NCBI GenBank assembly: GCA_043735935.1
Contig: JAYTDO010000007.1
Coordinates: 1 to 15,286 of the forward strand
Source of the DNA: JANLQB01 sp043735935
Lineage (GTDB): Bacteria > Verrucomicrobiota > Verrucomicrobiia > Chthoniobacterales > Chthoniobacteraceae
Length of the DNA: 15,286 nucleotides
Reading direction: 5' to 3'
Every line of letters starts with the position of its first letter. The first letter of the stretch is position 1. Made by a program: the position numbers and the translations under genes. The notes under the pieces were generated by a model that was given only the letters and a program-made list of their open reading frames with translations, was not told the origin of the DNA and did not search any database. This document shows, one piece after another, positions 14,273 through 15,286 of the stretch.

Positions 14273-15286
14273 TCACTCGGGATTCGACGGACGGAACACC
14301 GAAAGAATGGGAGTGGTGCCGGCCACAAAAACGCCAAGCGTCGGCGCGGTCGGGAAGACCTTGGTGCCGTCGATCAGGCTGCCGTCGGCTCCGCTGTAGT
14401 ATTCGATCTTGCTCTTCGCCCCAGGACCGGATGCGGCGATGATGTCCGCCAAGCCGTCGAGGTCCAGGTCAACCGCGGCGACGCGGATTCCGCGGAAAAA
14501 TTCCCCGCCGAGCGGAGCGATTTCGCGGATCTTCAAACCCGTCGCACCGCTGAAGATTTTGACCTTGCCAGCATTTCCAGCCTTGCTCGGATTACTGCCC
14601 GTGATGACGTCCGCCGAACCGTCGCCGTCAACATCACCCACGGTGACCGAAACGCCACCCGCTCCCCCGCCGGACAAGGTGAACAGCGTTGGAGTACTCG
14701 GCGTGATCCCCGTCAGATTTCTGCCGTCGTATACCTTCACCGTGCTGCCGGATCCGTTCTGGGAAACGACGATGTCGGCGCGCCCATCCCCGTTGACGTC
14801 GCCTGCGGCGATCCTAATCCCCTTCGCGTATCCGCCGCCGAATGGCTCGAACGTATTCACAAGCGCCCCGGTGACTCCGTCGATGACCTTCACCTTTTTC
14901 CCACCCAAACCTTCTCCAATGATGATGTCGTCGCGCCCATCGCCCGTCACATCCGCAGAAGCGAGGAAGACGCCGTTCGAACTGCGAATCGTTCCGGGAT
15001 CGAGCGTCGTCAGCCGGTTGATCAGCAGCGGCGAACCATCGCGCCCGTCAAACACCCGAATGTTTCCGTTACCCGTGCGCTTCGCCGTGACGATGTCGTC
15101 AATACCGTCGCCATTGAAATCGCCAACGGTAACGCGCACTCCCGCCTGGCCCGTGTATGGATCGAGTTGGAAAAGTTCATTGCCCGAGGCCACATCAAAG
15201 ACCCGAACCGAGGGGTCGATACTACCGCCCCGTGGCGAAAGGCGCGTCGAAGCCGCGGACAACGGCTCATCTGCACGATGACCCGG
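14273..15286 (-). CDS. FG-GAP/VCBS repeat protein, C-terminal part (5' end outside window)
   Basis: The frame is open from the window edge through 337 residues to a TGA at 14273-14275. A TTG at 15262 is only an internal possible start, and in-frame codons continue to 15286, so the gene is partial. Five repeats of about 55-65 residues each carry a calcium-binding DxxGDGxxD-type loop: DFNGDGIDD, DVTGDGRDD, DVNGDGRAD, DVDGDGSAD and a degenerate DLDLDGLAD. Between them are VRVFDG/VKVIDG/VKVYDG strands. These are integrin-like beta-propeller blades, common in large secreted or surface proteins of Planctomycetes and Verrucomicrobia, used for binding or adhesion and stabilised by calcium. The tail (FRPSNPE) shows no recognised sorting domain. 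It is upstream of, and possibly cotranscribed with, the phosphohydrolase gene 72 nt away. Confidence 0.88.
   Translation of the reverse strand, partial: PGHRADEPLSAASTRLSPRGGSIDPSVRVFDVASGNELFQLDPYTGQAGVRVTVGDFNGDGIDDIVTAKRTGNGNIRVFDGRDGSPLLINRLTTLDPGTIRSSNGVFLASADVTGDGRDDIIIGEGLGGKKVKVIDGVTGALVNTFEPFGGGYAKGIRIAAGDVNGDGRADIVVSQNGSGSTVKVYDGRNLTGITPSTPTLFTLSGGGAGGVSVTVGDVDGDGSADVITGSNPSKAGNAGKVKIFSGATGLKIREIAPLGGEFFRGIRVAAVDLDLDGLADIIAASGPGAKSKIEYYSGADGSLIDGTKVFPTAPTLGVFVAGTTPILSVFRPSNPE

Overview
The window is high-GC bacterial DNA with ten protein-coding genes, one gene remnant and a repeat-rich left end. The lineage is most likely Verrucomicrobiota, or a nearby PVC phylum. The evidence is a very large cytochrome c protein with the Pirellula/Verrucomicrobium-type heme domain, two exported CotH-type kinases, a PQQ-like propeller protein, an FG-GAP repeat protein, and starts that mostly lack a Shine-Dalgarno sequence. 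This is a lineage guess from family content; no rRNA is present.

Left end (1-777): almost three copies of a 41-bp tandem repeat, each with a perfect 7-bp hairpin. These are followed by about 350 bp of non-coding DNA packed with small inverted repeats, several sharing a TGC loop (C-GCA-G on the other strand). This DNA abuts the C-terminal remnant of an SMP-30/gluconolactonase gene whose 5' part is missing.

Plus-strand cluster (778-5237): four tightly packed genes. They encode a ClpX-like AAA+ ATPase without zinc domain or ClpP-docking loop, a membrane protein with a class III cyclase-like domain in which the key acidic positions are all Glu, RecR, and a class I CPD photolyase. Gaps of 14 and 7 nt and a 4-nt overlap suggest one transcript. 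RecR and photolyase serve DNA repair; the first two look like a regulatory or proteostasis pair of unknown function.

Minus-strand cluster (14200 down to 5258): five genes read right to left, all with export signals or a membrane anchor. In order of transcription they are an alkaline-phosphatase-superfamily phosphohydrolase, a PQQ-like beta-propeller (TGATG coupling), two paralogous CotH kinases each ending in a beta-sandwich-like domain, and a 1011-residue propeller/HEAT-like/cytochrome c protein. A kinase pair next to a phosphohydrolase suggests an extracytoplasmic phosphorylation module; this is inference from gene order. The photolyase and cytochrome genes converge with a 20-nt gap.

Right end (14273-15286): the C-terminal part of an FG-GAP/VCBS repeat protein on the minus strand, running off the window. 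No tRNA, rRNA, CRISPR array, transposase or phage gene was seen.
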